A DNA stretch of 64,000 nt, from the NCBI GenBank assembly GCA_016870355.1, contig VGBR01000002.1, positions 275,320 through 339,319 of the forward strand, read 5' to 3'. Positions 16,423 through 24,931 of the stretch are shown piece after piece. Position 1 is the stretch's first letter; each line of letters opens with the position of its first letter. A model generated the notes under the pieces. The model was not told the DNA's origin and ran no database searches. It was given only the letters and a program-made list of their open reading frames with translations. The translations under genes and the position numbers were made by a program. Source of the stretch: Actinomycetota bacterium. Lineage in GTDB: Bacteria > Actinomycetota > Acidimicrobiia > IMCC26256 > PALSA-555.

Positions 16423-17069
16423 CCGCCCCGGAACGCCGCGAGGCAGAACTGCCAGACCTGCTCGCCGATGTCTTCCTTGGGCCGGGGGCCCGCCGCGAAC
16501 GCATAGTGGTGGAACACGGCCATCACCAGCTTCATCACGAACCAGGCGTCGCGTTCGGGGTCGGTCGGATGGAGCAGGCCTTTGGCTGCCGCGTCGCGAA
16601 GCTCTCGCTCCACCAGATCAGCGAACGGCTGGTTCGCGCGCGCCATCTCCTCGGGGAAGAGCTGGTGCAACCGCCAGTGCTCCGCCGTCATCACCTGCGG
16701 CCCGCTCATGTCGTCGGCCAGCACGCCGCCCAGCGCGGTCGTGATGTAGCAGTGCAAGCGCTCGACCGGATCGTCGAGCCCCGCCGCGGCGGCCTCGAAC
16801 TCGACGCAACCCTCGGCGACGACTTCCTCGACGACCGCGAGCAGCAGCTGGTCCTTCCCACCGAAGTGCCGGTAGAAGGTCTGGAGCGCCACGCCGGCTT
16901 CCTTCACGAGCTCTTGCGTCGTGAACTTGTCACCCTTGGCCTCGAGCAAGCGCCGCGCCGCGTCGACGATCCCCTTCGCCTGTTGCACGCTGCGGATGCG
17001 TGACCTCTGCACGGTGGGTGAGCGTTCGGCGACACGATCGGCCCATGCGGCCGAATCCTGGTTCGTCAT
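16404..17069 (-). CDS. TetR-family transcriptional regulator
   Basis: A 221-residue TetR protein. The helix-turn-helix spans about residues 49-68 (FTTQELVKEAGVALQTFYRHF), and the C-terminal ligand domain is helical with an HHYAF patch. ATG chosen at 17069 because it forms an ATGA overlap with the Ddn-like gene upstream; the open frame continues further without homology. As the last gene of the six-gene P450/ALDH operon it probably controls that operon, sensing a pathway intermediate. A candidate operator is the dyad at 22301-22323. Confidence 0.9.
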   Translation of the reverse strand: MTNQDSAAWADRVAERSPTVQRSRIRSVQQAKGIVDAARRLLEAKGDKFTTQELVKEAGVALQTFYRHFGGKDQLLLAVVEEVVAEGCVEFEAAAAGLDDPVERLHCYITTALGGVLADDMSGPQVMTAEHWRLHQLFPEEMARANQPFADLVERELRDAAAKGLLHPTDPERDAWFVMKLVMAVFHHYAFAAGPRPKEDIGEQVWQFCLAAFRGGQTPER

Positions 17070-17506
17070 GTCGATGTCGGGGTGAGGATGACGACCGGGA
17101 TCTTCCGTTCGGTCCGCGTCTGGTACCCCTCGTAGTTGGGCCATGCGTCGTTCACGATCTCCCAGAGCCGAGGCTTCTCGTCGTCGGACGCGGTGCGGGC
17201 GGTGACGTTGAGGTGCTCCGCCTTGACCTGGATCTCAGCACTCGGGTTGGCCTCGAGGTTCAGGTACCACTGCGGGTGCATCGGCGCGCCACCCATCGAA
17301 GCCACGATCAGGTAGTCGTCGCCGTCGCGGGCAAAGATCAGCGGTGACGTGCGCGGCTGCCCGGTCTTGCGACCGGTCGTCGTCAGCAACAAGCTCGGTG
17401 CGCCGTTCCACATGTAACCCGTCTCGCCGTCGGTGTCGCGGTACGCGCGCACGTGGTCATCGCCGAGCAGCGAGTAGTCAGGGTTGTCATAGGTTCCTTG
17501 GCTCAC
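17066..17506 (-). CDS. F420-type nitroreductase/deazaflavin-dependent oxidoreductase (Ddn family)
   Basis: A 146-residue split-barrel protein of the Ddn family. LLLTTTGRKTGQPRTSPL, then DGDDYLIVASMGGAPMHPQWYLNL and a C-terminal YEGYQTRTERKIPVVIL are characteristic of the group that uses the deazaflavin F420 in actinobacteria. It would reduce or desaturate a hydrophobic intermediate. GTG start with a TGGAG site. It lies 14 bp after the P450 and overlaps TetR, so it belongs to the same operon. A second family member is at 37442. Confidence 0.87.
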   Translation of the reverse strand: MSQGTYDNPDYSLLGDDHVRAYRDTDGETGYMWNGAPSLLLTTTGRKTGQPRTSPLIFARDGDDYLIVASMGGAPMHPQWYLNLEANPSAEIQVKAEHLNVTARTASDDEKPRLWEIVNDAWPNYEGYQTRTERKIPVVILTPTST

Positions 17507-17520
17507 GTCAGCTCCAGTGC

Positions 17521-18765
17521 TCAGCCGAAGACGACAGGGATCGCGGTCGCGCCCCGTTCATACATGCCGATGAAGCGCGGTGGCTCGGCGTCGGGGTCGA
17601 GTCGGAGGTTCGGAAGACGGTCGAGCAACGCGTTGATGCCGACCGTCATCTCAGCGCGCGCGACATGCATGCCGAGACAGATGTGCGGACCGCCGCCGAA
17701 GGCCAGCGTTGGCTTCATCTCCCGGGTGATGTCGTACTCGTCGGGTTGTTCCCACCGGGCCGGGTCGCGGTTGGCCGCACCCAGGCAGATGTGCAGCACG
17801 GATCCCTCGGGGATGTGGGCACCATGGAAGTCGATGTCCTGAGTGACGAACCGGGAGAACATCGGGTCCGTGGGCATCCACCGCAGCGACTCCTCGATGG
17901 CGGGTCGCAGCAACGACCGGTCCGCGTGCACGGCCGCCAGCACCTCGGGGCGCTGAAGGAGCGCGGCGAGCGTGATGCCCATCTGCTTCCACGTGGTGCC
18001 CGAGCCGGCCCCGAGGAGCAGCAGCGCGAACGAGTAGATCTCGGGATCGGTCAAGGTGTGAGTGACACCTTCTTCGTCGGTCATCTCCGCGTGGGCGAGG
18101 ACGCTGATGAGGTCGTCGCGCGGGTTCTTGCGTCGGTCTTCGACGATCGGGGCGATGATCTCGATCACTTCGTGCGGCGTTTGCAGCGCGGCGCGGATGT
18201 CCAGTGCCCGCTCGACGGGAACCCCGAAGCTACCCGTGATCGTCAGCACGGGGATGGCCGCGCAGAAGTCGACGTTGAGCTCGGCTCGGCCCTCGTCGGC
18301 GATCGAATCGATCAGCAGCTGCACTGTCTGCTCGATCCAGTTCTGGATCCACCACTGCGCCTTGGCCGGCACGAACGATGGCTGCACGAGCGAGCGGTAG
18401 CGGCGGTGTTGCTGTCCGTTCATCGACAGCATGCTGTTCAGCAGGTCGTAGCGACTCCCGCTGAGATCTACTGGATCGAACGACGACGAGAACACCGCAG
18501 CGTTCCGGTAGGCGTCATCGCACGCGGCGAAGCTGAACGCGGAGAAGTGCGGACGGTCGGCCTCAGGCAGCCCGTGGAAGAAGAGCTGGTCTTGGACGCC
18601 GGTGAGCTCGTGGACGATGCCTTCGTGCACGGGCGCTTGCTCGCGCAGCGCGCGCCAGATGGGGTACGGATCGTCCTCGAACGAACCACCGATGAACGAG
18701 ACGAAGCTGTTCCGCAGGTCGAACAGCTCGCGGACGCGATCGCGGTCGAGCGCTTCGATGGTCAT
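17521..18765 (-). CDS. Cytochrome P450
   Basis: A 414-residue soluble bacterial P450. The I-helix reads LLLGAGSGTTWKQ, the K-helix ExxR is EESLRW, and the haem-binding loop FGGGPHICLG is at 356-365 with Cys363 as the iron ligand. It hydroxylates a hydrophobic substrate using external ferredoxin and reductase; no ferredoxin gene is present in this operon. The ATG overlaps the SDR stop (ATGA). Neighbours SDR and ALDH could oxidise the hydroxyl group further to ketone or acid. Confidence 0.95.
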   Translation of the reverse strand: MTIEALDRDRVRELFDLRNSFVSFIGGSFEDDPYPIWRALREQAPVHEGIVHELTGVQDQLFFHGLPEADRPHFSAFSFAACDDAYRNAAVFSSSFDPVDLSGSRYDLLNSMLSMNGQQHRRYRSLVQPSFVPAKAQWWIQNWIEQTVQLLIDSIADEGRAELNVDFCAAIPVLTITGSFGVPVERALDIRAALQTPHEVIEIIAPIVEDRRKNPRDDLISVLAHAEMTDEEGVTHTLTDPEIYSFALLLLGAGSGTTWKQMGITLAALLQRPEVLAAVHADRSLLRPAIEESLRWMPTDPMFSRFVTQDIDFHGAHIPEGSVLHICLGAANRDPARWEQPDEYDITREMKPTLAFGGGPHICLGMHVARAEMTVGINALLDRLPNLRLDPDAEPPRFIGMYERGATAIPVVFG

Positions 18766-19547
18766 CGCGCTACGTATCCCCCGTCGACCGGGAGCAACAC
18801 GCCGGTCACGTTGGCAGCGCGATCGGACACGAGGTACACGGCCGCCTCTGCGCAGTCCTCGGCGGTGATGGGTTGCCCGAGTGGGTGGCCGGAGCCGACG
18901 TGCTCGGCGATGCCCTTGAGCGCATCGTCGTCGACCTCGAGTCCGCCCGCGGCCATGAAGTTCGTGAACGGCATCGCGGCGGGGCAGATGGCATTGGCGC
19001 GAATGCCGAAGGGCGCGCATTCGATGGCGATCCCGCGGGTGATCTGGTGCACGCCGCCCTTGGTCGCGCCGTACGGCGTCCCACCCCAACCCACGAGACC
19101 AGCGACCGATCCGGTGTTGAGGATCACACCCCCGGTGTCCTGCTTCTTGAACTGGAGCACCGCGTGCTTGCAGCCGAGGAACACGCCGCGAAGGTTCACC
19201 GCCACGAGACGGTCGAACTCTTCGACGGTGTGATCCTCGAGCAGCGCACCCAGGCGCGGGGTGGGGATGCCAACGTTGTTGAAGATGATGTCGAGGCCGC
19301 CGAAGGCCTCGACCGCGTTGGCGATCATCTCGACGACGTCGTCCTCTTTCGAGACATCGCACGTGATCGGCACTGCAGTGCCACCGGCACTCTCGATCTT
19401 TTGCGCGGTCTCCTTCGCGGCGTCGCCCTGGATGTCGGCGACGGCGACGTGCGCGCCCTCCTCGGCGAAGCGCCGAGCCGAGGCGCGTCCGACGCCGGAC
19501 CCGGCGCCGGTGACGATCGCCCGCTTGCCGTCCAGCAGGCCACTCAT
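18762..19547 (-). CDS. Short-chain dehydrogenase/reductase
   Basis: A 261-residue classical SDR. TGAGSGVG is the nucleotide-binding glycine motif, D with the following IQGD suggests NAD(H), NNVG stands in for NNAG, and the catalytic set is Ser in NTGSVAG plus YGATK. The C-terminus (GVLLPVDGGYVAR) is the family's usual end. It overlaps the amidohydrolase upstream and the P450 downstream by ATGA. It probably oxidises the alcohol produced by the P450 or the pathway's 3-hydroxy intermediate. Confidence 0.93.
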   Translation of the reverse strand: MSGLLDGKRAIVTGAGSGVGRASARRFAEEGAHVAVADIQGDAAKETAQKIESAGGTAVPITCDVSKEDDVVEMIANAVEAFGGLDIIFNNVGIPTPRLGALLEDHTVEEFDRLVAVNLRGVFLGCKHAVLQFKKQDTGGVILNTGSVAGLVGWGGTPYGATKGGVHQITRGIAIECAPFGIRANAICPAAMPFTNFMAAGGLEVDDDALKGIAEHVGSGHPLGQPITAEDCAEAAVYLVSDRAANVTGVLLPVDGGYVAR

Positions 19548-20755
19548 GCGGCTGCAACCTTTGCGGGCGGTTCGGCGGCCTGGAACCGGTACAAGCGCTC
19601 GGCGTTGCCGCGCAGGAGCTTGTACTGCGTCGGCTCAGGGAGATGACCGATGCGGCGCTTCACCACACCGATCGAGTCGGGCCACGTGGAATCGGAGTGC
19701 GGGTAGTCGGTCTCGCACATCACGTTGTCCTCACCGATCTCGTCGAGGCTCTTGATGCCGTGCGCGTCGTCGATGAAGCAGCCATGGATGTGGTCGCGAA
19801 ACGTGGCCCGCACGTCGAACCCGTCGAGGTCGAGGTCCTCGTCCGCCGCGGCGTGCCCGAGGAACGACATCTTCTTCACCCAGTGGCGCTGCTTGTCGAC
19901 GACCTGCTCGGCCCGCTCGAGGTAGTAGGGGATCCAGCCGATCTCGCCTTCGGACAGCGCGATCTTCAGCTTGGGAAAGCGCTGGAACATCCCGCTGAAC
20001 ATCCACGACAACATCGCGCCCGAGGTGCGCATCGCTCCCCACGGAAGGTTCGCGATGAACGGGACGTCAGGTGCGATCTGCGGCACCTGCGACGACGAGC
20101 CGACGTGCATCGACACCACCATCTCGAGCTCGTTCGCCGCGGCCATCACCGGATCCCAGTAACGGTCCTTGTCGTGAATGGTCGGCAGCCCGAGGGGTGC
20201 GGGGTTCTCCGAGAACGCGAACGTCGTCGCCCCCTTCGCCGCGCATCGCTCCATCTCCTTGGCCGAGAGCGCGGGGTCCCACATCGGGATGAGGATGAGC
20301 GGGATGTAACGACCAGGTGCCGCGCCACACCACTCCTCGAGGATCCAGTCGTTGTAGGCCTGAAGGCACACGAAGCCGAACTCTCGGTCGCTCGCCTCCA
20401 TGAACAGCTGGCCGCAGAACCGGGTGACCGTCGGGAAGCAGAGCGACGCGAGGATCCCCGCGCGGTCCATGTCTTCGATGCGTGCCTTCGGGTCGTAGCA
20501 CCCGGGTCGCATCTCCGAGTAGGGGAGCGGCGCGGGGCTGAACTCTTCTTTCGACTTGCCGGCGACGGCGCTCAGACCTGAGCTCGGATAGCGGTTGCCG
20601 TCGTAGACCCAGTAGTCCTGACCGTTCTCGTCGAACTCCATGTGTGGCGCGCGTTCGCGATCCTTCGCGGGCACGCGGTCGACCCAGAGGTGTGGTGGCT
20701 CGAGGATGTGGTCATCGACCGAGATGAGCCAGTCGAGGTTCAACGTGTCGGTCAT
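19544..20755 (-). CDS. Metal-dependent amidohydrolase (Amidohydro_2)
   Basis: A 403-residue TIM-barrel hydrolase of the ACMSD/LigW-like Amidohydro_2 group. Metal-binding features are ISVDDH near the start (D-x-H), SMHVGSSS in mid-barrel and CETDYPHSDSTWPDS near the end. Members hydrolyse or decarboxylate cyclic or aromatic acids with a single divalent metal. Actinobacteria with steroid- or terpenoid-type degradation carry many paralogues, and this window has three complete ones plus a fragment. It sits inside the ALDH-SDR-P450 operon with ATGA overlaps on both sides. Confidence 0.88.
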   Translation of the reverse strand: MTDTLNLDWLISVDDHILEPPHLWVDRVPAKDRERAPHMEFDENGQDYWVYDGNRYPSSGLSAVAGKSKEEFSPAPLPYSEMRPGCYDPKARIEDMDRAGILASLCFPTVTRFCGQLFMEASDREFGFVCLQAYNDWILEEWCGAAPGRYIPLILIPMWDPALSAKEMERCAAKGATTFAFSENPAPLGLPTIHDKDRYWDPVMAAANELEMVVSMHVGSSSQVPQIAPDVPFIANLPWGAMRTSGAMLSWMFSGMFQRFPKLKIALSEGEIGWIPYYLERAEQVVDKQRHWVKKMSFLGHAAADEDLDLDGFDVRATFRDHIHGCFIDDAHGIKSLDEIGEDNVMCETDYPHSDSTWPDSIGVVKRRIGHLPEPTQYKLLRGNAERLYRFQAAEPPAKVAAA

Positions 20756-22221
20756 CGTGGGAGCTCGCCGATCGCCATGTGCTTGACCTCCTGAAAGGCG
20801 CGGATCCCATCGATGCCGCGCTCGCGGCCGAGGCCGCTCTGCTTGTATCCACCGCCCGGTGCGTAGGCGCTGAAGATCGCGGTGTTCACGTTGACGGCGC
20901 CGGTGCGCAGCCGGCGTGCCACGGCCGTCGCCGCCGCGACGTCGGCGCCGTACACCTGCGCCGAAAGGCCGTAGACGCTGTCGTTGGCCATCTCGACTGC
21001 ATGATCGAGGTCGCGGTATCCGATCACGGACAGCACCGGACCGAAGATCTCGTCCTTGGCCGCCGGGTTCTGGTTGTCGGGTACGTCGAGCACGGTCGGT
21101 TCGAGGTAGTAACCCCGGTCGAGACCTCCGGGGCGCCCGCCTCCAGACACGACCTTGCCGCCGTGCTTCTCCGCGTCCTCGATGTAACGCTCGCAGCGGT
21201 CACGCGACGCCGCATTGATCACCGGTCCCATCGTCGACGTCGGTTCGGTCGGTGGGCCGACGGTGATCGACTGGTAGATCCCGCTCACGGCTTGGAGCAC
21301 GTCGTCCTTCGACTCGTTGGGTACAAGCATGCGCGTCGCGGCGACGCATGCCTGGCCCGAGGTCATGGCCACGACCATTGCCGCGCCCATGCCCGCCCGC
21401 TCGATCGCGTCAGGGAAGTAGATCTGCGCGGACTTGCCCCCAAGCTCGAGCACGACGCGCTTCATCGTCGGCGCGGCCTGAGCGAGGATCTGGCGACCGA
21501 CGTTCGTCGAGCCGGTGAACGAGACCATGTCGACGGCCGGATGCGACGTCATCAGCTCCGCGCCGGCGGCACCCTCTTCGACGATGACGCTGAGCACGCC
21601 GCGTGGAAGGCCTGCGGTGTCGGCGGCGCGGCCGAGCGCGAGCGACGATACCGGCGTGAGCGGACTCGGGCGCAGGATCACCGAGTTGCCGGCCATGAGT
21701 GCGGGGACGATCTTCTGGAACGCCATGAGCAGCGCCGCGTTGTACGGCGTGATCGCGCTCACGACCCCGACGGGCTCGTGCCGCAGGACGCTCAGCGCGA
21801 CGCGCCCCATCGTGAGCTCATCGATCGGCACCGGGTTGAGCTCCTCGTGTCGCATCGACGCGTAGAGCTCGATGAGGCTGCGCGCGAGGGCTAGTCCACT
21901 GTTGACCTGGGTCGACTCGGCGAAGAACGTCGGCTGACCAGCTTCGCCGACGATTGCGGGGACGATCTCGGCGGTGTTCGCCTCGATGTAGTCGAGCATC
22001 GCGTGCAGCACTGCGGCCCGCTCGCTCACGGGGCGGTCGGCCCACACGGCTTCGTCGAACGTGCGCCGCGCTTCGAGGATGGCTCGCTCGATCTCCGCGA
22101 CCGGCGTGACCGCGACATCAGCGAAGTGCGACTCGTCGGCTGGGTTCTCGACGGCCAGCACCTCGTCGCCGTCGACCCAGGTGCCGGCGACGTACGTGCG
22201 TGGCTCGGTGGCGACGGGCAC
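20752..22221 (-). CDS. Aldehyde dehydrogenase (NAD(P)+)
   Basis: A 489-residue ALDH-superfamily enzyme. VSAITPYNAALLM (NAD site), VSFTGSTNVG, the catalytic-glutamate segment VLELGGKSAQIYF and the nucleophile segment SGQACVAATRM are all present, so it should oxidise an aldehyde to the acid. The start is uncertain: GTG at 22221 has a GAGGAG site 4 nt upstream, and a TTG at 22257 extends the frame by 12 residues. It is first in the six-gene minus-strand operon and overlaps the amidohydrolase by ATGA. Confidence 0.93.
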   Translation of the reverse strand: MPVATEPRTYVAGTWVDGDEVLAVENPADESHFADVAVTPVAEIERAILEARRTFDEAVWADRPVSERAAVLHAMLDYIEANTAEIVPAIVGEAGQPTFFAESTQVNSGLALARSLIELYASMRHEELNPVPIDELTMGRVALSVLRHEPVGVVSAITPYNAALLMAFQKIVPALMAGNSVILRPSPLTPVSSLALGRAADTAGLPRGVLSVIVEEGAAGAELMTSHPAVDMVSFTGSTNVGRQILAQAAPTMKRVVLELGGKSAQIYFPDAIERAGMGAAMVVAMTSGQACVAATRMLVPNESKDDVLQAVSGIYQSITVGPPTEPTSTMGPVINAASRDRCERYIEDAEKHGGKVVSGGGRPGGLDRGYYLEPTVLDVPDNQNPAAKDEIFGPVLSVIGYRDLDHAVEMANDSVYGLSAQVYGADVAAATAVARRLRTGAVNVNTAIFSAYAPGGGYKQSGLGRERGIDGIRAFQEVKHMAIGELPR

Positions 22222-22300
22222 CGCGCTCCTCAGGTCTTCCTCGGAGGTATCCCACAAGGTAGAACGGGATTCTGGATATCACGGCAGTTGTTGCCGGACA

Positions 22301-22323
22301 AGCGAGAGAGCAGCGTTCTCGCT
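22301..22323. promoter_or_regulatory. Candidate operator dyad between divergent ALDH and solute-binding protein genes
   Basis: AGCGAGA (22301-22307) and TCTCGCT (22317-22323) form a 7-9-7 inverted repeat in the 160-bp divergent intergenic region. The size and place suit a TetR-type regulator such as the one ending the ALDH operon. Binding is unproven. Confidence 0.4.
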
Positions 22324-22381
22324 CAGATCAGAATCTACTTCTACACGCGTCCTGAGGGCGTGGTCGTCGGGGGGAGACTCG

Positions 22382-23590
22382 ATGAGCAGACGAGCGCTCG
22401 TGGTCATGGCGGTGCTTTCGATCACGGCAGCAATCGTGCCGATGCAGGGTGCGAACGCCGGTGGAGGCGAGGTCGTCAAGATCGGCTTGATCTCGCCGAT
22501 CGACTCGCCCAATGTGAGCAACCCCCTCGACGAGCTCACCCTCAACGCAGCCGTCGACTACTGGAACAACCAGGGTGGCGCCGGCGCGAACGGCGTGACG
22601 ATCGAAGGCGTGGTCTGCGACTCGAGGGGTGACGCGAACGGCGAGGTGGCGTGTGCGCGCGAGCTGGTCGAAGAAGGCGTCGTCGCGACCGTCGGGGACC
22701 TCACGTTCGTCAACCCCGCCGCCGTCGTCGAGGTGCTCGAGGCCGCGGGCATCCCGCGCATCGGGTTGAGCACCGGCGATCAGGCCCAGTTCGGTTCGAG
22801 CGTCTCGTTCCCCGTCTCGGCCGGTCCGATCGCTGAGATGGTCACCGCGGCGGTCGGGCTTGTCGAGCAGGGCGCGGAGACCGTGGTGGTCGTGAGCGTC
22901 GAGACGCCCACTGCCGGTGCCTTGCTCGAGCTCATCCGCGGTCCGTTCGCGGATGCTGGCCTCGAGATCCTCAGCCGCGTGCCGGTGACCGAGAGCGCGA
23001 CCGACTACTCGCCGTATGTTGCCGAGGCGCAGCGCTCGGACCCCGACGCGGTGATGGTCATCACCGGCGAAGCGCAGGCCGCGCAGTTCGTCGCGGCATC
23101 GGCGCAGCTGAACGCGCAGTACACGATCGCCGGGCTCACTCCGTCGTTCTCGCTCGACACGCTGCGCGACCACAAGGACCTCATGAAGGACGCGGTCCTG
23201 GTGAACTCGCTCCCGTACCCGACGGTGAACAACGGCAAGGCGTTCCCTGGTCTCAAGACGTTCTTCAAGGCGATGAAGGCATCAGGGGAGTCCGAGCTCG
23301 CGCCGAAGAAGCTCGTCCCCTCATCGTTGCGGGTGTGGATGGGCGTGCTCGGCTTCGTACGGGTCACCGCTGACGTCACCGAGTTCTCGAACACTTCGGT
23401 GGTCGAAGCGCTCGGGACCGTGCAGGAGGTCGACATGGACGGTTTGATCCCGCCATGGACGCCGTCGACGCCGGGATACAGCGTGTTCGCGGCGATCTCG
23501 AACCACTTCGTCTACATCATGTCGTTCAACGGCAAGAACCTGGTGACCGACCCCGAGCCGGTCGAGATCACCCAGTTCTTCGAGACCTGA
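22382..23590 (+). CDS. LivJ/LivK-type periplasmic solute-binding protein
   Basis: A 402-residue type I periplasmic binding-fold protein of the branched-chain amino-acid/amide ABC-transporter group. A signal peptide without lipobox Cys (MSRRALVVMAVLSITAAIVPMQGANA) precedes VVKIGLISPIDSPN, GGAGANGVTIEGVVCD and ATVGDLTFVNPAAVVEVLEAAGIP, the usual first lobe. A GGGGGAGA ribosome site precedes the ATG. No permease or ATPase genes are nearby, so it is an orphan receptor. Divergence from the catabolic operon suggests it captures that pathway's substrate; this is inference. Confidence 0.85.
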   Translation: MSRRALVVMAVLSITAAIVPMQGANAGGGEVVKIGLISPIDSPNVSNPLDELTLNAAVDYWNNQGGAGANGVTIEGVVCDSRGDANGEVACARELVEEGVVATVGDLTFVNPAAVVEVLEAAGIPRIGLSTGDQAQFGSSVSFPVSAGPIAEMVTAAVGLVEQGAETVVVVSVETPTAGALLELIRGPFADAGLEILSRVPVTESATDYSPYVAEAQRSDPDAVMVITGEAQAAQFVAASAQLNAQYTIAGLTPSFSLDTLRDHKDLMKDAVLVNSLPYPTVNNGKAFPGLKTFFKAMKASGESELAPKKLVPSSLRVWMGVLGFVRVTADVTEFSNTSVVEALGTVQEVDMDGLIPPWTPSTPGYSVFAAISNHFVYIMSFNGKNLVTDPEPVEITQFFET

Positions 23591-23742
23591 TCTCGCGTCG
23601 GAGGTGTCGAGAGCAACAAGGAGAGAGAAGAAAGGAGGGACCTGTGCCATCGGCCGGAGCGTAACGGGTGGTTCGGAAGCATGCGGTGTACGGTGCCGAC
23701 GAATCTCACGCGACTCCTCGAAGGTGTGATTGGGGCGATTCC

Positions 23743-24888
23743 ATGTTGCGCGACGACGTTCAGCCCATCTCCGTCGATGACCATGTCGTTGAACCGGCGC
23801 ACGTCTTCGTCGACCACATCGACTCTAAGTACCGGGAACAGGCGCCTCGAATCGTCGAGCGAGATCGCACGCAGGGTTGGCTGTGGGAAGACCGCTTCTA
23901 TCCGCTGAGCTTCCAGGGGAACGCGCGGACGCGTGTGTTCCGTGAAGACGAGTCAGGTCGAGGCGACGACCTCTTCGCTCGCCGATACGAGGACATGATC
24001 CCCGCCGTCTACGACGTGCATGAGCGCGTCAAGGCGATGGACGAAGACGGCGTGTGGGCGGAGCTGCTGTTCCCGACGTTTCCTCGCTTCGGTGGCACGC
24101 AGTTCCTCGAAGCCGAGGACAAGGGGTTGGCCCTTGCGATCGTGCGCGCGTGGAACGACTGGATGCTGGACGAGTGGTGCGCGGCGTACCCCGATCGGTT
24201 CGTCCCTCAGACGCTGGTTCCGCTCTGGGATGTCCCCGAAGCAGTCAAGGAGATCGAGCGATGCGCGGCGAAGGGTTCCCGAGCGGTGCTCTTCGTCGAG
24301 AACCCGCATCCCCTGGGCCTTCCGTCCTTCCCGACGGGGCACTGGCGCCCGGTCTTCGAGGCGTGCAACGAGACCGGGCTTCCGCTCTCGATGCACATCG
24401 GGACATCGTCGGGTCTGCTCATGCCGTCGCCCGAGACGACGCCTTCGGTGGGCATCGCCCTGTGCGGGATCAACTCGATGAGTGCGCTCGGCGACATGAT
24501 CTACAGCGGTGTGTTCAACGGCTTGCCGAACTGCCGGGTGGCGCTCTCCGAAGGTGGTGCCGGGTGGGTGCCGTACGTGCTCGAGCGCCTCGATTACACG
24601 TGGGAGCGCAGCCGTTACGAAGGTCTCCAGAACACCGAACGACCGTCCGAGGTCTTCGCGCAGCACATCTGGGTGTGCATCGTCTTCGACCTCTACGCCA
24701 TCCAGAATCGCCATCTGATCGGGATCGACAAGCTCATGTGGGAGGCCGACTTCCCCCACAACGACGGCAACTGGCCCGACAGCCGAAAGCTGCTGGCCGA
24801 AGCGCTCGTTGATGTACCCGATGACGAGGCCGCGCGCATCGCCGAGCTCAACGCGCGCGAGCTCTATCGATTCCCACGCGCGGGCTGA
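23743..24888 (+). CDS. Metal-dependent amidohydrolase (Amidohydro_2), second copy
   Basis: A 381-residue paralogue of the amidohydrolases at 19544 and 39670. It shows ISVDDHVVEPAHVF, LSMHIGTSSGL and WEADFPHNDGNWPDS, the complete metal-binding set. The ATG at 23743 follows a GGGGCGA site. It begins a plus-strand run with FAS1/MaoC, a small protein, MaoC, DUF35 and thiolase genes. Its N-terminus is the closest match in the window to the truncated ORF at 10791. The substrate is unknown; ring or amide hydrolysis of a CoA-pathway intermediate is plausible. Confidence 0.88.
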   Translation: MLRDDVQPISVDDHVVEPAHVFVDHIDSKYREQAPRIVERDRTQGWLWEDRFYPLSFQGNARTRVFREDESGRGDDLFARRYEDMIPAVYDVHERVKAMDEDGVWAELLFPTFPRFGGTQFLEAEDKGLALAIVRAWNDWMLDEWCAAYPDRFVPQTLVPLWDVPEAVKEIERCAAKGSRAVLFVENPHPLGLPSFPTGHWRPVFEACNETGLPLSMHIGTSSGLLMPSPETTPSVGIALCGINSMSALGDMIYSGVFNGLPNCRVALSEGGAGWVPYVLERLDYTWERSRYEGLQNTERPSEVFAQHIWVCIVFDLYAIQNRHLIGIDKLMWEADFPHNDGNWPDSRKLLAEALVDVPDDEAARIAELNARELYRFPRAG

Positions 24889-24931
24889 GCCCTGTGTCGA
24901 CGAACGACGCTCACGACTGTGATGTCGGAGC

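Noticed and set aside
17344..19233. 629-codon plus-strand frame
   Set aside because: Antisense to the P450 and SDR genes, whose motifs are complete on the minus strand.
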